The notes: generated by a model not told the origin, from the sequence alone. 64,000 nucleotides of DNA from Primula veris (GCA_963682055.1 OY821742.1:14477752-14541751); one strand, 5' to 3'; shown: positions 47,772 to 61,129, counted from the stretch's first letter. Translations and numbers: made by a program.

Positions 47772-47852
47772 TACACATGTCAGCTTATTATTTGTTTGCC
47801 CCACCACATAAGAAAAATGACATGATAGGGCGGGTCTACCTAAAAGTTACTC
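47772..47852 (-). repeat. Right terminal inverted repeat of the FAR1-type MULE
   Basis: Inverted counterpart of 43551-43631. Confidence 0.9.
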
Positions 47853-48645
47853 GCACACTAAAATATAAAATCTTTAAATAACGATACATTCAATGTATAG
47901 ATATAACTTAAAAAGTAAATGAACCAAAAGCAAAAAAATGCATACGCACAAAAACATGACAAATAAATAAATACTTATTTGTAAATATGAATCAAAAGAC
48001 TCGAAATAATTATAAATTGTAGTGAGACTACAAATCAAACTAACTCCACCTCCAACCCACTATCATGTCTCATGTGAAAAACGAAAAAAGGAAAATCATA
48101 CATAAATAACGTTCATTACCCAACCGTCGAGTATTATAAATCTTATTTTCCCTTCTTCCCGATAGTAATGACCCGCTTAAGCTCAATCTAATCGAAACCT
48201 AAAAGTCTATGTAGTATGACAGTTGTCACTCTCTATGTTTCTCGCCACCTTCGATCAACGAAAAGTGTTTACGAGTGGACGAGTAGGCACCGTCATCGCA
48301 GCTTTGTTAATTATGTTGAAGAACAATTGTTGGTCGATAGAACTACAGAGGCTTTTTCATCAATTATTGGCTGACTAAATAACTCTATGGTCACGTCCAC
48401 GTGATGTTGGAATGAAATGTATTATCCATCATACCATTTGATATTGGGCGCCATTTTCTAACTAAAATTTTTGCTTTTTTTTTTTCTATGTTCATTTCTA
48501 TTTGTACTTGGTCGGTGTAACTGTGTGACCATATATGTAGACACACCAGTATTTACAGAAGGAACAAGACAAATTGATAATACATAATTATTTATAGGTG
48601 TATAAATGTGTATTTATATTGTTTATTGATGTCAACATGTTATGT
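47853..48645. other. Intergenic, nothing recognised
   Basis: AT-rich, no frame with a motif. It separates the MULE from the solo LTR. Confidence 0.6.
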
Positions 48646-49990
48646 GTATATGTTGGAAAAATTGTATTTTAAACATGGTTGTTCCGAGTGGTCAGGAACC
48701 ATTTTTGAGTCAATATTCAATGCGACTAATCAATATTCAATGCGACTAAGATTTTCTGAGGCCATACTCAAAGCGTTTGAGTAGCTCGTGCGACGAGCTT
48801 CGCAATGGTATATCGCATGACCTATTCGGAGAATGAGTGTGAATGATAATTGGACTCGAAGGTTGGTACTCGAAAGAGACAATATAGCCAATGCTGGAAA
48901 TGAGAAAAGAAATGGGATTTAAACCATAAGAGTTATCCCACATTGTAAAATCATGAGTGATTTTTACAATATATATACAAGTTCATCTCATGTAGTTGTT
49001 AAACTAACAAAGTCCACATACCCATGAGTGTGTTAGTGTGTACGACACGCGCACGCTCGCTCGGGACGCGGGACGCGGGGAATGTCTTGTACTAAACTGA
49101 AATAGGGACTTTTCTATATTCACAAGAGCAGTCCCTAAAGTTTCAAAGAGTTTGAAACTCAGAATGTAAAAGTTTTAAAGAGTTTGAAACTCAGAATGTA
49201 ACTCCCAGAATTAAATGACCACATTAAATTCTGCGGTTTCAGAATTCCTCTATATGAGGCAGCCATCCCCTCACATTCTAACACACACAAAAATCATCTC
49301 TCTTCTCTCTAAACAACATTATTTTTTCATAGCATTTAGAAACCAGAGAGAACCACCCACCAACAACTCGACCTTGACTCGTCGCCAGTTTCCGGTGAAT
49401 CATCCGAGACGTTGTAACTTGGGATCGAAGCGCCAACGCAACCAGAAACATCAAGATGGTTGGGCGAATATCGGTTAAGGGCATACTGTTAACAGTAGCC
49501 TCGTCTAATTTTATTTCTATTCTGTCCATTTTAATTTCCGCATTTAAATTCTGTCCTTTCAATTCTGTATTTTTAATTAAGTATTTTAATTTGCTGTACT
49601 TAGCTGTAGGTTTTCTATTCTGTTTGTATCTTTCTGTAATTTATTTAAAGTTCTGTTTTTGCTGTAATTTCAATTCTGTAATTTAATTCAGTAATTAGAA
49701 TAGTTTCAATTCAGTCCTGTTATTTCAATTTCAATCAGAACAGTCCGGCTGTTAAGTTTATACTTTCCAGTCCGGCAGTTTCTATTTATTACAATTCAGT
49801 ACATCAGATTATTAATTAATAATAATCTGAATAACGTTTGCTTTAATTACTTTTCAGTACCTACATGTTGTAATCAGTAATTTTCGTTCCAAATCGAAAT
49901 TAATAAAGATTACACTGAGTTTGTTTAATTATTGTTTAGTCCTTTTATTATTGTTTAATTGTTATTTCGTACACGGAAACCAACAGTATA
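48646..49990 (+). mobile_element. Solo LTR of the same copia family as the 2.2-10.7 kb element
   Basis: 1335 bp from TGTTGGAAAAATTG (48651) to GGAAACCAACA (49985), flanked by the exact target duplication GTATA at 48646-48650 and 49986-49990. It aligns with the LTRs at 2216-3851 and 9019-10744 in reverse orientation (shared AACATGGTTGTTCC, TTGCGTTGGCGCTTCGATCC complement, CAGTCCGGCAGTTTCTATTT). It lacks the 17-bp and 20-bp arrays and has many differences. It marks an older insertion later reduced by recombination between its two LTRs. Confidence 0.93.
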
Positions 49991-52900
49991 TAACATGTTG
50001 AGATCGATAAAAACATAATATGTAATACATATGGTTCTAATAAAAACATAATCTTCATAGACTAATTTTGATGAAGTTATATATAGTTTTTCATATTTCT
50101 TTTTGAATGTTGAATATACATTTATTCTCGAAATAGTGAATAATGTACCTATAGTCAATAGGATTCAATTTTCGGAATAATATGAGTACAAAAAGAACAT
50201 CAAATACTTAATTACAAGGCATCTATGCTCAATGAACATTAAGCCATCAATTTCAAACGAACATTTTAAGAGTTTAACTAGCCATCAATTTCATATGAAC
50301 ATTTTAAGAGTTTAGGTGGTTTATGATAAATTAGTGAAAGTATTGATTTATTTATCTAATCAAATATTTAAGCCAAGAACTATAATTAGCGTTATTGTCT
50401 TTTTAATCTTTCATAAGCTTACTCGGACCGAGGTTGCTAACAAGTCTGGGTACCCCTCATGAAATATCAAAATTTTAATTTGGGTGTAACTGTACCAAAT
50501 TTCAAGGTTGGAAAGAGATTGAGACAGATCCTTAAGGTGCAAAGTGAATGATAAAAAGTTGAGTACCCCTCTCAAAAAAGAAGAACGGGGATTAATGAAT
50601 AAGGAGTAAGAAAAAAAATGGACATGGGATGTGGCTGCATCATGCTGACCTTATTGTCTTGCATTTTGCGTCAATAACACCATTTAGTTTTGCTTCCATA
50701 TTTGATCAACAAATTATCTGATGGTTACTCAAAGTGTGAAGTTTGAATCTTTAGTTTCACAATAGATTCTGCGTAATTGTACAATGCAGTTTCACTTTCG
50801 GTTTCAAAAAAAAAAAAAAACTATCTATTTAGAACCATTCTCGTAATAGTTTCAATAAATTACCACTCAAAACACCATACAAATAAATTGGATCATACCC
50901 TCATACAAACAAAAGGAAACTCGGGTATAGACTTAATATTTTATACACTCCGTATAACCTTAATGTTTTATAAAGTAACATAGGAAATTTTTCTTTAAAT
51001 TCCGTAAAACTCTTAAGACTTTATCTTTAAACTCGGTACTCCATGTTCTTAAAACTCGGTAAAAACTTAGTGTTTTATAAAGAGAGTTGTTCCTTAAAAT
51101 TAGTGAGTTTTCTTGTTGATTTAATATGAGTTTTTTAATAATGATTATTTTTTTGTTTATTAGCTAAAACTTATTAAAATGAAAGAAGAAAAATACTAAA
51201 TTAAAAAATAAATAAGAAAACCTAAAGTGAGTTAATTCTAATGAGTTTATTAAGAGTTTAATGAGTTAATAATACACACAAATCGAGTTTACAAAGTGAT
51301 GAGTTGGTCTCAGAGCATACACCATGCCGCATGAGGGGGATGCCGACATATTTTTTTTCTAATATGATATATTTTTGTGTAAAATTGTCAAATTAGCCTA
51401 TCAAATTAATGTTTGTCAAATGTCACGTGACATGATTCCGTGATTTATTTAGACGGTGATACCTAAATTGGAAAATTATTATAGTGTGGTACCTAAATTA
51501 GAAAATTTGAAACATGGATACCCAAATCGTTAAAAGCAGATAGTTTGATGTACTAACCTATAAAACCTCGATTCATTTATCACTTTTAAATTTTGCAGGA
51601 GAGCTTTACTTTAAGGCGCAATCTGATTTCTTTAATAAATTATAGTCCTAAAACTGAGAAGGTCGGTCCCTTTTTAACATTTGTTGAAAATTTTCTTCTT
51701 TCCGACAAATTTACCTTTACCAACAACACACAGAATCAAAATTGGAGCTCTCTAAACAAATGTCGAAGTAAGGCTCTGTTTGGTTACACCTTTTGATCAA
51801 CTTGGAACTTGATCTCTTTGCATTTTTTAGTAGAATAAGTCGAAAAAATTGAAGATTACGGAACATCCTTTTTTGAAGTCTCAAAAAACAAAGTCCACCA
51901 ACGAGTCCGCCTGTCACACGCAAATGCTCAGCGATCAGACAATGAAATTGGTCCATCTTGGAATCAATTTACGATAAATTAACAAAACATACTAGTTTTT
52001 AAACTAAATTAACAAAAATATACCCAAAAAAATTTTAATTAACAAAAACATAACTAAAAGTTCATACCTAATTTATATATTTCATACCCTTATTCCAAAA
52101 GTTCATACAATTATTTCAAAAGTTCATACTCTAATTTATATATTTTCATACTCTTATTCCAAAAGTTAATACCTTAATTCGTAAAGTTCATACCCCAATT
52201 TACAGAATACATATACTTATTTACATAATTCAAATCCATAATTTTCAAATCCATATCCTTAATTCAGGGAGTTCGTACACTTAATAAATTCAACCCTTAC
52301 TTGTTCTCCGATCTCGAACTTTCACGTCGTCGTCGTGAAACTCTCCTTCGACGACCGCATCTCCTTTTCTAAACAAAAAATCTACTTTTGTACCTCTCTG
52401 CAAAAAAGAGACACATGGAGAAGCTTTATGGAAAATATGGATTGGAGCCTCAAAACAATTAAGGTGACTATTTGAGAATTTGTAAAGTTGAGTTAATCAA
52501 GATCAATGCTTTTAGATTTTTAGTGCAGCAAATCCTAATAAGAACTCATCCCTTGCTCTCACGGATTCCCGCAAAGGTACACTTGGAGCCTTTCTGGAAT
52601 TTTTTAACCAAGGATAATCTCCATTAATATGGTTGGTGCAGAAAGAAAGTACACTTTTTTTGTGTGTTTTTTAAGTTATCTTCCCAAAATAGTTATATAT
52701 TTCACCTTGTTAATGAAGTATTAAACTCAATTGTATATTAGTCTGATTAACAAGAGTTCCTTACTGCTATCGAGATGCAAAATATTGAACATCCCGATAG
52801 GCAACTACAATCTCTTCACCCAAAACTATTCGACTTCAAGATGTATGGTATCAAGGAAAGCTAATATGTGCACGGATACTATTGCGAAGCTATAGACACA

Positions 52901-53649
52901 AGCAGATCCTTGAGCATGGTAAGTTAGTAACCATGGATCAACCGCCGTGTGAAGTTTTGGCAGCGCTAGCAGGAGAAAGTTCTTTCTCGGGGACAATTTT
53001 TTAGTTTTGTGTTGGTTCTTGTTTTGCCTTTTCATTTCTTTTCTTTTCTTCAGCAGTTGCTTCCCTTGTATCAATAAAAAAAACTATCCATGCAACTAGA
53101 TACACTTCTGAAAATAAAACACCAAAGCATCTATATGCTCCTAAATCACGGATTTTCAATTCAATAGCATGATTGCCACAGCATTATCATTATGATTTAT
53201 GTCCATATGCAAATTTCAGATAATGTTGGAATTTCTGAAACTAAGAACTTTGCACATAAAATAAATGATAGCAAGAAAAGATGAGGATTTAATGGAATAA
53301 GATGGGAGGAACTGCACATCTTAAACATCAAATAATTTGATGTTAAGTATATTCAAGTTTTTAATATACTCATATTGGAACTCTTGGTACAAAAGATGGG
53401 AGTTGCTAAATTCACAATCGTCTCATATGAAAAATGATACGATGTATGATACCGTATTAAACGATGTAAATAGGCAAGCTCATCTGAAAGGAAATCTATA
53501 AATATGCAACTGCATTGGTCTTGGCCCCAGATATCACAATCAAGAATATAGTTCCCTTACCAAGGATCTCCCTTAGATATAAATATATGTCGTTTCATTT
53601 GGAAAAAACGAGCAAAATCTTCAAGTTTCCAGCCTCAACCACATATTGA
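49991..53649. other. Gene-free region; includes the 3' flank of the YchF-like gene
   Basis: No coding sequence I can support. Contains short low-complexity runs and the repeat at 52040-52280. The last part (about 53400-53649) should be the 3' UTR of the minus-strand gene. Confidence 0.55.
52040..52280. repeat. Degenerate tandem repeat of AAAGTTCATACC units
   Basis: Units such as AAAAGTTCATACCTAATTTA, CCAAAAGTTCATACAATT and GTAAAGTTCATACCCC recur every 20-35 bp with drift. Confidence 0.7.
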
Positions 53650-56600
53650 TCATACATTGAAGCGAAACAGCATCACATCCCCTTCTTGAACTATATATTC
53701 TTTCCCCTCTGATCTCAACTGTGTAAACCAAAAAAGTTCTTTCATTAACATTAATATGAAAGAAAGTATTAAGAAGGATTTGCCTGGCTTAGTCCACTTT
53801 ATGCAGGGCAGAGCATACAAAATTGGACATTGAAGCATAACAGAGTATCTTTCAATGTTTTAACATTGTAAACAATTGGTTTGATAGATGCTTGTTATAT
53901 CAGCAATATGTCGAAGAAGGCACATGACATGAAAAAAACATGTAAATTGTACCCAACTTACAACTATAAATAAGTCAAAACATATAAAAAAAAGTTCACT
54001 ACCTCATTCTACTTATCTACATTCTACACTCCTATCAAAAGAACAATTAGAATAGCGATGGAAAGATATACTAATACCACTAATAATCAGTCCTCGCAGT
54101 TTGCAGTTAAAAGCATGCATCGTTTAAAATTATGCATGTTTGTTTCAAAAAGATAAAACTGATGGCATCGCACAAAAAGAAAATGTGAACTTCTTGCATA
54201 GGCATATAGAGAATAAGGTGAAAGCAAACATGTAAGTTCGGGCCCTTAACGCAACTGAAAGCTAAAAAACAACTTACAACTCCTTTCTCCCTTGCAGCAG
54301 CAAGTGAACCAGCAGTGACAAAATCATCATAAGCAACCTAAAAAGAAAAGAATAACATGATATTTTGCACAACTGCACTTGAAATAGATTTAGAAAAAAC
54401 TGGGTGTACGTGTGAGAGAAAAAGAAGAAGAAAAAAGAAAAGGGGAGTAATCATTCTCACCGTTTCTGCTCGAATGAAGCCCTTCTCAAAATCGGAATGA
54501 ATAACTCCAGCAGCTTGAGGGGCCGTCATCCCTAACGACACACACGGTTACTACTTTTGATCGATTTCCCAGGTGAAAAATTAGAATTTACAAATTCCAT
54601 TTTCAAATATTTAGGCAGACAAGAAAATAGTTTCCAAGATAAACATGCTAATATTGAATAAAAAAGAGCCACATAATATACTAGCTGAGAGGCAAGAAGG
54701 AGATATCAACCTGCAAGGATAGTCCAAGCTTTTGTCTCCTGCAAAACCCGAAAACAACGTTTTTAACTTAGTTGACAAGACAATGAAACAAAAACAGGCG
54801 CACATAGTTACTCTGAAAATCCCACCTTTTCACCAGATGTGAAGTATGTACGTAGTCCTAAAAGGCCATATGTTGTTCTGATAAGATTCCCAAGCCCACT
54901 TTCATCGACACCAAGAGACTTCAAGTATTCTGTTCTTTCATCTTGTGGAAGTTCAGTAAGCTCCGATTCTACCTGCAATAGCAAAATGTAGTCTGGCATT
55001 GTTTTTGGAGGGGGAAAAAGAAGGGGGGAAAAGAGAAGATAATTGGACTATGATAAAAAGGAAATGTGTGAATACAACAATGGTCCTCATTCTTTAAGAA
55101 AAGTTTTAATTTGGCCCTCTACTTTAACTTGTACACGGTCCATTAACTTTCAACGATTACAAGGTTGGTCCCTGTCCTTCGCAAAGTTCCAGCGATGGTC
55201 CTTGCAATTAAATTTATCCGGTAGGAGATTGGATGAAGTGGATGTATATGGAAATAGGGTAATTTTCTCAATTCAAGGTTTTGCTACCGTTGTTTGATGA
55301 GGAAATTTAATCAGAGATAGAGAAAAATATGTCAGAGATTCTAATGACGGGATGAGGTTCCAAATTATAGTCGTGCATATTCCGGAAATTTTAGACTTTA
55401 TCTTGGCCTGATTTTCATTCTTTATTTTTACCTCTTGCGGAAACAGGTTTGCCTACGGAAGCCCCAATTCATCCAAATGTCGTCAAAGAAATCTAACAGC
55501 AAGGACAACTGCTGTAACTCTTCCAAAGCATGTGGACAAATGTGTAGTAATTGAAAGTTTGAGGACCAAATTGCTCAAAGTATGTTGACCGTTACTGTTG
55601 CTGACTCAAAAGAAACCGCTCTTGAGTGTGTATACTGTATAGATACTAAATAGAAAGATACAGGTAAATAGAAAGAATATAGAGTGAGATCTATTCTTGA
55701 ACCTGTGCTGAGACTGTGACTATTCCAGATTGTAATTCAGTCGCAAGTTTCATCACTTCTTTAACATGAGGATTTTCTTCCGGGACAGCTAGATCAGTCT
55801 CTGCCACGTTTGCAACATATGTGATTGGTTTCATCGTAAGTAAACACAGATGTTTCACAACATCGTTTTCAAAATCAGTTAAAGCAACTGAACGTGCTGG
55901 TTTTCCATCCATCAATGCCTGTTGAATTCTTTCCAGCGCAGATTTTTCTGCTTCTTCCTAACAAAAGAAAAGAAGTTAACGTCAGGCTTTTATACAAGCT
56001 TGTAAGTACATAAACCTCAGATTAACCTTATATTACCTTAACCTTGGCTTGTGAATCTTTTGATTTCCCTTTTTTGAGCTTTTCTATTCTTTTCTCAATC
56101 TGCATTTCTTGTAGAGAGAAAATTCAGCTCTACCAAAAAATCACAGAGACATAGACTGCTCCAGTATGAAGCTGATATATGGTAAAGAACTAAAAATGCA
56201 TAAATAGATGTAGTAATCCGAAGCAAAAACTTGAAATTTATGATGAGAGAAACAAGGTTAGAATACTCGGGCCTCAATTTGGTAAAATTGTGATCCTAAT
56301 AAAGTTGATCATTTTGATGTTGAGAGCTTTGTAAGAATAGTATAATGAAATATTACCTGGTCCAAATCTGAGAAGGAAAGCTCTAGATTTATGACTTCTA
56401 TATCAGATTTAGGATCAACTTTTCCATTCACATGGACTATGTCATTATCCTCAAAACAACGTACAACCTGGAAAGAAGTAAATTTGCTTCAGATAATTAC
56501 TTGTAAGTTTTAGTTCTCAAGAAAGAAAGAAATAATATCGATGTTATATTAATTAGTGGCAAAAACATGCCAGAAAATAGTCCAGATCGATTACATCTCT

Positions 56601-59600
56601 ACATTTGAAACCTCCCAAACTCAAAAGTTCTCCATTTTATAAAACCAAAAAAACATCTGGTTTCTCATCCCCAAATAAATAAATCAAGATTTTATGACTA
56701 CTCTAGTAAACTCAGGTACAATCAAGCCTAACCATTAAATTTCCATTACGGATCAATGAAGCCAATCTAAAAGCAAAAAAATCGAATGAAGTGTCTGTCT
56801 TTAGACAAATTGAATCAGACCTTCCTTTTATACAAGAAATACTTCTCATTTTAAACAACATTTTACCTCTACGATCCTGAAAAAAGTTGTACACGGAGAA
56901 TAATTTTGTATAAGCTTCTGCAATCCTTCAAAAAAAGTATTTTATGCACTAACCAGAAAATAGATAAATGGAAACAAAAGAACCTGAAGTAGGGAATCAA
57001 CTTCACGGATATGTGACAAGAATTTATTACCCAGGCCCTGCAATTAGAAGATAAACATGAAAACATACATAAGAACCCATAAGAAAGCAACAAAGACCAG
57101 ACAAGTGCAAAAATAATTTTACAAGGATATAAGAACTTAATGTAAAGGACTTTCACCTCCCCCTGACTGGCCCCCTTCACAAGGCCAGCAATGTCAACGA
57201 ACTCTATCGATGCTGGTACAGATTTTTTGGATTTGCTGAGATCAGAAAGTACAAGGAGACGGGGATCTGGTACAGCAACAATACCAACATTAGGCTCTAT
57301 TGTACAAAAAGGGAAATTTGCAGCCTGAGCCTTTCCATTCTCAACCTGCAAAAAAAGTAATTTAACGCGTTACTGCATACATAAAAGATGAGCTTAACAA
57401 GTGTCTCAAGCAAACCCAAGATGGGAGGTAACCTAGTCATCCAAATAATAACGCAGTAAAATGTTGATTAACGATCAAATGATATTGGCTACAAGACGAA
57501 GTGAATGGCTACGAGATTCTTTCTAGGCACAGGCTTCTCATGTGATCTTCAAAAATAAATAAATCAAGTACAAAGCATAGCCATTTATGTCATTTCACCA
57601 ATTCTGCAAAGAAAGCTTTGAGTATTTAAGTTCATTAGACTGTCTTTCATTCTCAACTAAAAGCGAGTCTTATTCCTTAAGAGTGAGACAAGTTTAATTT
57701 TTTTAGAAACATCCTTGTACCACAACAAATAGGTACAACGCACCCCTTAAAACTGTGTTGCTTCTATGACATAATCCAACACCTTTAGTTCTAAAATTTT
57801 ATTCTATAATGCAGATGTTAAGTCCTCGTGGTAAGAAGAACTAACGCCGCAACCTTCCCTCTCTTCCCCCCCAGTGACTCTGACTGTACCTCAGCCCGGG
57901 AACAGAAATAATGACGCACAATAAATTCGATATGGACTCAGCATCTGTGTTTAAGAAAGAAACCTAGAACTTCAGTCTCCGGATTCCCTAAAACTGGCAC
58001 GCAAAACAAGGGTGCAAACCAGCACATACTAATGAGTAATTTTAGATGATGTGGGATAGTAATTCCACCACGCTTCCACAAACAACGTCCATGAGCTTAA
58101 TAACAATCTTAAACACGGGGAGTCACTCTATTAACAATAAACCTACAAAATATGTACTCTAGGTACCAAGGCAGCAAGATATTGGGGGTTTTGCAGCTAT
58201 TTACCTTGAACCTTTCCTCTTGTTTAAGCACAAAACTAGGGCAATGAGGTCAACAAAATTCAATTAACATTAGCCAAGGCTGAATCTTTACTTCTATTTA
58301 GCGCCCTAAACTAGGAATAATTAGGTCGTGAAATTTTAAAAGGATATTAGTCAAGGTTGTTCTGGCTCCTACTTAGAGCATCCACAATAGTTTTGTTAAC
58401 TTTTTAATGTTAAGTACTGACACATCATCGTTTAAAAGTGTGCTAAATGACACATAGACATCTTAAATTTAATAAGCACGTTAGTTTCACATTAATAATG
58501 TTATCAATTTTTAATTAACCATTTCTCTTTTATTTTACTGGTTACTATTTTTATGGGGAGAATTTATAGGAGATAATAATGTTAATTGTGGGCTGTGTTT
58601 GCCACGTCATCAGTTACAAACATTAAAAACATTGTTAACTTTAACAACTTTTTTAACAACTATAAAGATAACACATACTTTAACGCAACTAATGGAGATA
58701 AAAAAAATCCATTGTTAGCTAACTATTTTAGTTAACAATAGAGATAACAACACTATTAGAGATGCTCTTAGCATGCTAAACTGTGTAAGTGTGCATGATT
58801 AGGTCAATATGACATAAGTAAATTGTAACACAAATGAAATAAACGATTGGGATACCCCCAAATTTATATAATTTATCCCATCTTTGTGTCGGAACAAAGC
58901 CATCTATTTTAGACCACAGATTAGCATACGAAACTATGTACTGTGTTTAACTAAACTACTTGGCAAGCATTCGTCTACTCATTAAGAAAGAAAGAACTAC
59001 ATATCCTCACTTAAAATCACAAATATGCCAATTTCCATGTCATTGTAGACATGTATAATATTGTATGTCTTACCTTTTCGTCTTCCTCCTCCCATTATCC
59101 TCTACTTATGCTACTTTTTTATAGCCCTCCACTCTACCCAGGTGTTGCCTCCGGTTCCCTTAGCATGGTTAAACCTTTCCCCCTATCTAAAACTTACATG
59201 TTTGAAGCTTTGAACTCAACAACTTAAAAGCTGAAACTTTTTCCCTTACCAGAAAAGCTAGAATTCGAGGCTGAATGAACTGTTTTATTCCAAAACTTAA
59301 ATAAGCAAGCTTACTTGCTTAAATAATGCAGCTATCAAACCACTCACTGACTCACTGTAGTTCCTCTGTGATTCTCTACCCCTGTATTGCCACAATTACA
59401 AAATTGTCACTCTTCCTGTCGAAGGGCTTGTTTAGTACAACAAAATTCTTACCTTTGTACTCACTATAAAATTATAAGAGTTTATTTGAAAACACCCAAA
59501 AATTGATCCGTACATAGACAATGTTTCAAAAGTCCCCACCTTGATCCGTCTAGGCTCCGCCCAGAAGCCAGAACTTGGTTTGCCATCGCGATACCAGGCT

Positions 59601-60398
59601 TTGATATGGGTAAAACCCGAATCGAAACGGGTCAATCCGGTCAGAATAGTTGGGTTTGTTATAAGAAAACACATAAATTCTTAGTCCAAAAAGCATGTCA
59701 TATCAATAAAAAATGTGCACCTTTGAATACAACATTGTGCATATACTATGAGTTTATGATCAACTCTTCGTATATTTTATCATAACTTTTGTTGAACACT
59801 TGATAGTACACGGATATATTATTAGTGTATAAACGCTTACTTTAGCTTGTTGGTAACATTTACAACTCATATATCAAATGAAAATCCAGAAAAACCCCAA
59901 AATATATTAAAATATGGTTTTACCTGCTAGCACCCCCCGCCTATTTACCTATGCCCCACTCCCGCCTCTAGTTCAGCCTAGCAAGTTTTCAAACCTTATA
60001 TTTCCCCCTCTCTCTGATATGAGTGTAACTGTTGTAACTTCTCAACGGACCGAGTTTAATATTTTCTAGAGTGTCAAGCCAACTAAAATGTAAAAACTAA
60101 CAAACCTAACACATATACAGAACCTCATGTTAACTACCCTTAAATTAAGTAAAAATAATATATAAAAATCTGGTTGGTATCACACACTAAATTTTAGGAT
60201 GAACCGGGTTAACACACACACACATATTTCATCTGATTTATCAGTTTCCTAATTGGATTAAAATAGGTAGTTGGAGACCCAAATTGGCAAAACATAAAGG
60301 GTCGGTACCAAAACGGCTAAAACTCAAAAGCTTCGGGGGTAATAAACATCTTTTATCCCAATGCATATATTAGCATACATACATACATAAATAAATAC

Positions 60399-60430
<32 letters not shown>

Positions 60431-60646
60431 GGGAAGGAGACTGACGACGGCGTTGAAGAGAGTGGACTTGCCGACGTTAGGTAGGCCAACTATCCCTGCT
60501 CTCAAACTCATGCTTATCCTCATTGCTGACGTGGACATACCCCTATGACTACTCCGTCGTGTTCGGAAATGTAGAGAGAGAAAAGATGACCTCAGCGGAG
60601 TTGTCACCACCGAGGGTATCAGCTGCTGCCATACTGCCCGTGACAT
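53650..60646 (-). CDS. Organelle-type YchF/Obg-like ATPase (GTPase superfamily)
   Basis: Eleven exons with consistent phases: 60646-60446, 57345-57157, 57037-56984, 56467-56357, 56099-56037, 55957-55703, 54972-54826, 54738-54711, 54531-54461, 54337-54278, 53718-53650; 415 residues. The first ~46 residues are rich in Ser/Arg and have no Asp or Glu, as expected of a plastid or mitochondrial transit peptide. Then come the P-loop GLPNVGKST (about 54-62), [11 protein letters not shown], switch [17 protein letters not shown] (about 118), a coiled segment ([12 protein letters not shown]), NVAETD (about 254) and a C-terminal TGS domain ([19 protein letters not shown] ... VMLFRFNV). It resembles the bacterial YchF-like plant homologue (At1g56050 type) more than cytosolic OLA1/YchF1. 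The family binds ATP/GTP and ribosomes and acts in translation and stress responses. Confidence 0.95.
55075..55612. mobile_element. MITE-like insertion in a YchF-gene intron
   Basis: The left part (AATTTGGCCCTCTACTTTAA) and the reverse complement of the right part (CAATTTGGTCCTCAAACTTT) are imperfect inverted repeats of about 40-60 bp. Exact ends and target duplication are unclear. No coding sequence. Confidence 0.45.
58373..58770. mobile_element. Tourist/PIF-Harbinger-type MITE (392 bp) in YchF intron 1
   Basis: Ends GAGCATCCACAATAGTTTTG and, on the other strand, GAGCATCTCTAATAGTGTTG, bounded by TTA at 58373-58375 and 58768-58770. A related but distinct MITE with a TAA duplication sits in the SR45 gene. 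Confidence 0.85.
59500..60010. repeat. Dispersed repeat with GCCTAG/CGCC-rich end in YchF intron 1
   Basis: ACAATGTTTCAAAAGTCCCC and GTCTAGGCTCCGCCC at about 59520-59560, and CGCCTCTAGTTCAGCCTAGC with TTTTCAAACCTTATA at about 59965-60000, face each other. They resemble the GCCTAGGCGG fragment at 26540-26620. Probably a MITE or other non-autonomous element about 0.5 kb long; 80-codon frames here are not genes. Confidence 0.4.
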
Positions 60647-60914
60647 TACTTATATATATTTATATTTATATTTATAGTCTATAGTTTATATATTAAATAT
60701 GTATATATGTATCATGTATGTGTGTAGGCTTTGTATATGCAGAGGTGAAGTGAAGTGAAGTGAAGGCCGCCAAAGTTATATTTTACCCCAATCTTCTTTT
60801 CTTTCTTTCTTTCTTTTGTACTCAAATACTACCAACATTTTTTTAAGGACTACATTACAAATGATTTATTTTAATTTTAACAAATTCAATAACATTTTGA
60901 CACAACGTTGATTT
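60647..60914 (-). promoter_or_regulatory. YchF-gene leader and promoter
   Basis: TATA-rich stretch at about 60655-60715, then GAAGTGAAGTGAAGTGAAGG (pentamer repeat, about 60745-60764) and CTTTCTTTCTTTCTTT. The promoter is only about 270 bp before an LTR begins, pointing the other way. Confidence 0.45.
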
Positions 60915-61129
60915 TGTTGTAGGATATTATTGGTCATCTTGGACCTTACTCTATTGGGCCTCTATTGGGCTTTCCTAGCATATGTAACCCTAGCTTCTAT
61001 TATATAAAGAAGGTTAGGGGGTCTCTTGATGTAACTTCCCTACACTTATCAATGAATAAAAGACGACTCTTTTATCTCTCTATACTTGTATCTCCATATC
61101 TATATATCTAGCTAATATGTCACACAACA
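60915..61129 (+). repeat. Short (215-bp) 5' LTR of a retrotransposon, probably copia
   Basis: Starts TGTTGTAGGATATTATTGG and ends ATGTCACACAACA, with TGTTGT/ACAACA termini. A TATA box (TTATATAAAG, about 60999) and an AATGAATAAAAG polyadenylation-like stretch (about 61052) follow in order. It is directly followed by CGTTATCAGCAC, the primer-site context seen after LTRs of a widespread group of plant copia elements. Because the flank differs from GATTT on the left, it is not a clean solo LTR. Confidence 0.65.

Larger units (their letters stand above)
43551..47852 (+). mobile_element. Mutator-like element of the FAR1/Jittery type with ~80-bp terminal inverted repeats
   Basis: The left end begins GAGTAAATTTTAGGTAGACC and the reverse complement of the right end begins GAGTAACTTTTAGGTAGACC. 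The match continues about 80 bp (through ACATGTGT) with four substitutions. Between them is one gene for a FAR1/FHY3-like transposase, now broken. No 9-bp target duplication is visible, in keeping with an old insertion. Confidence 0.88.
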
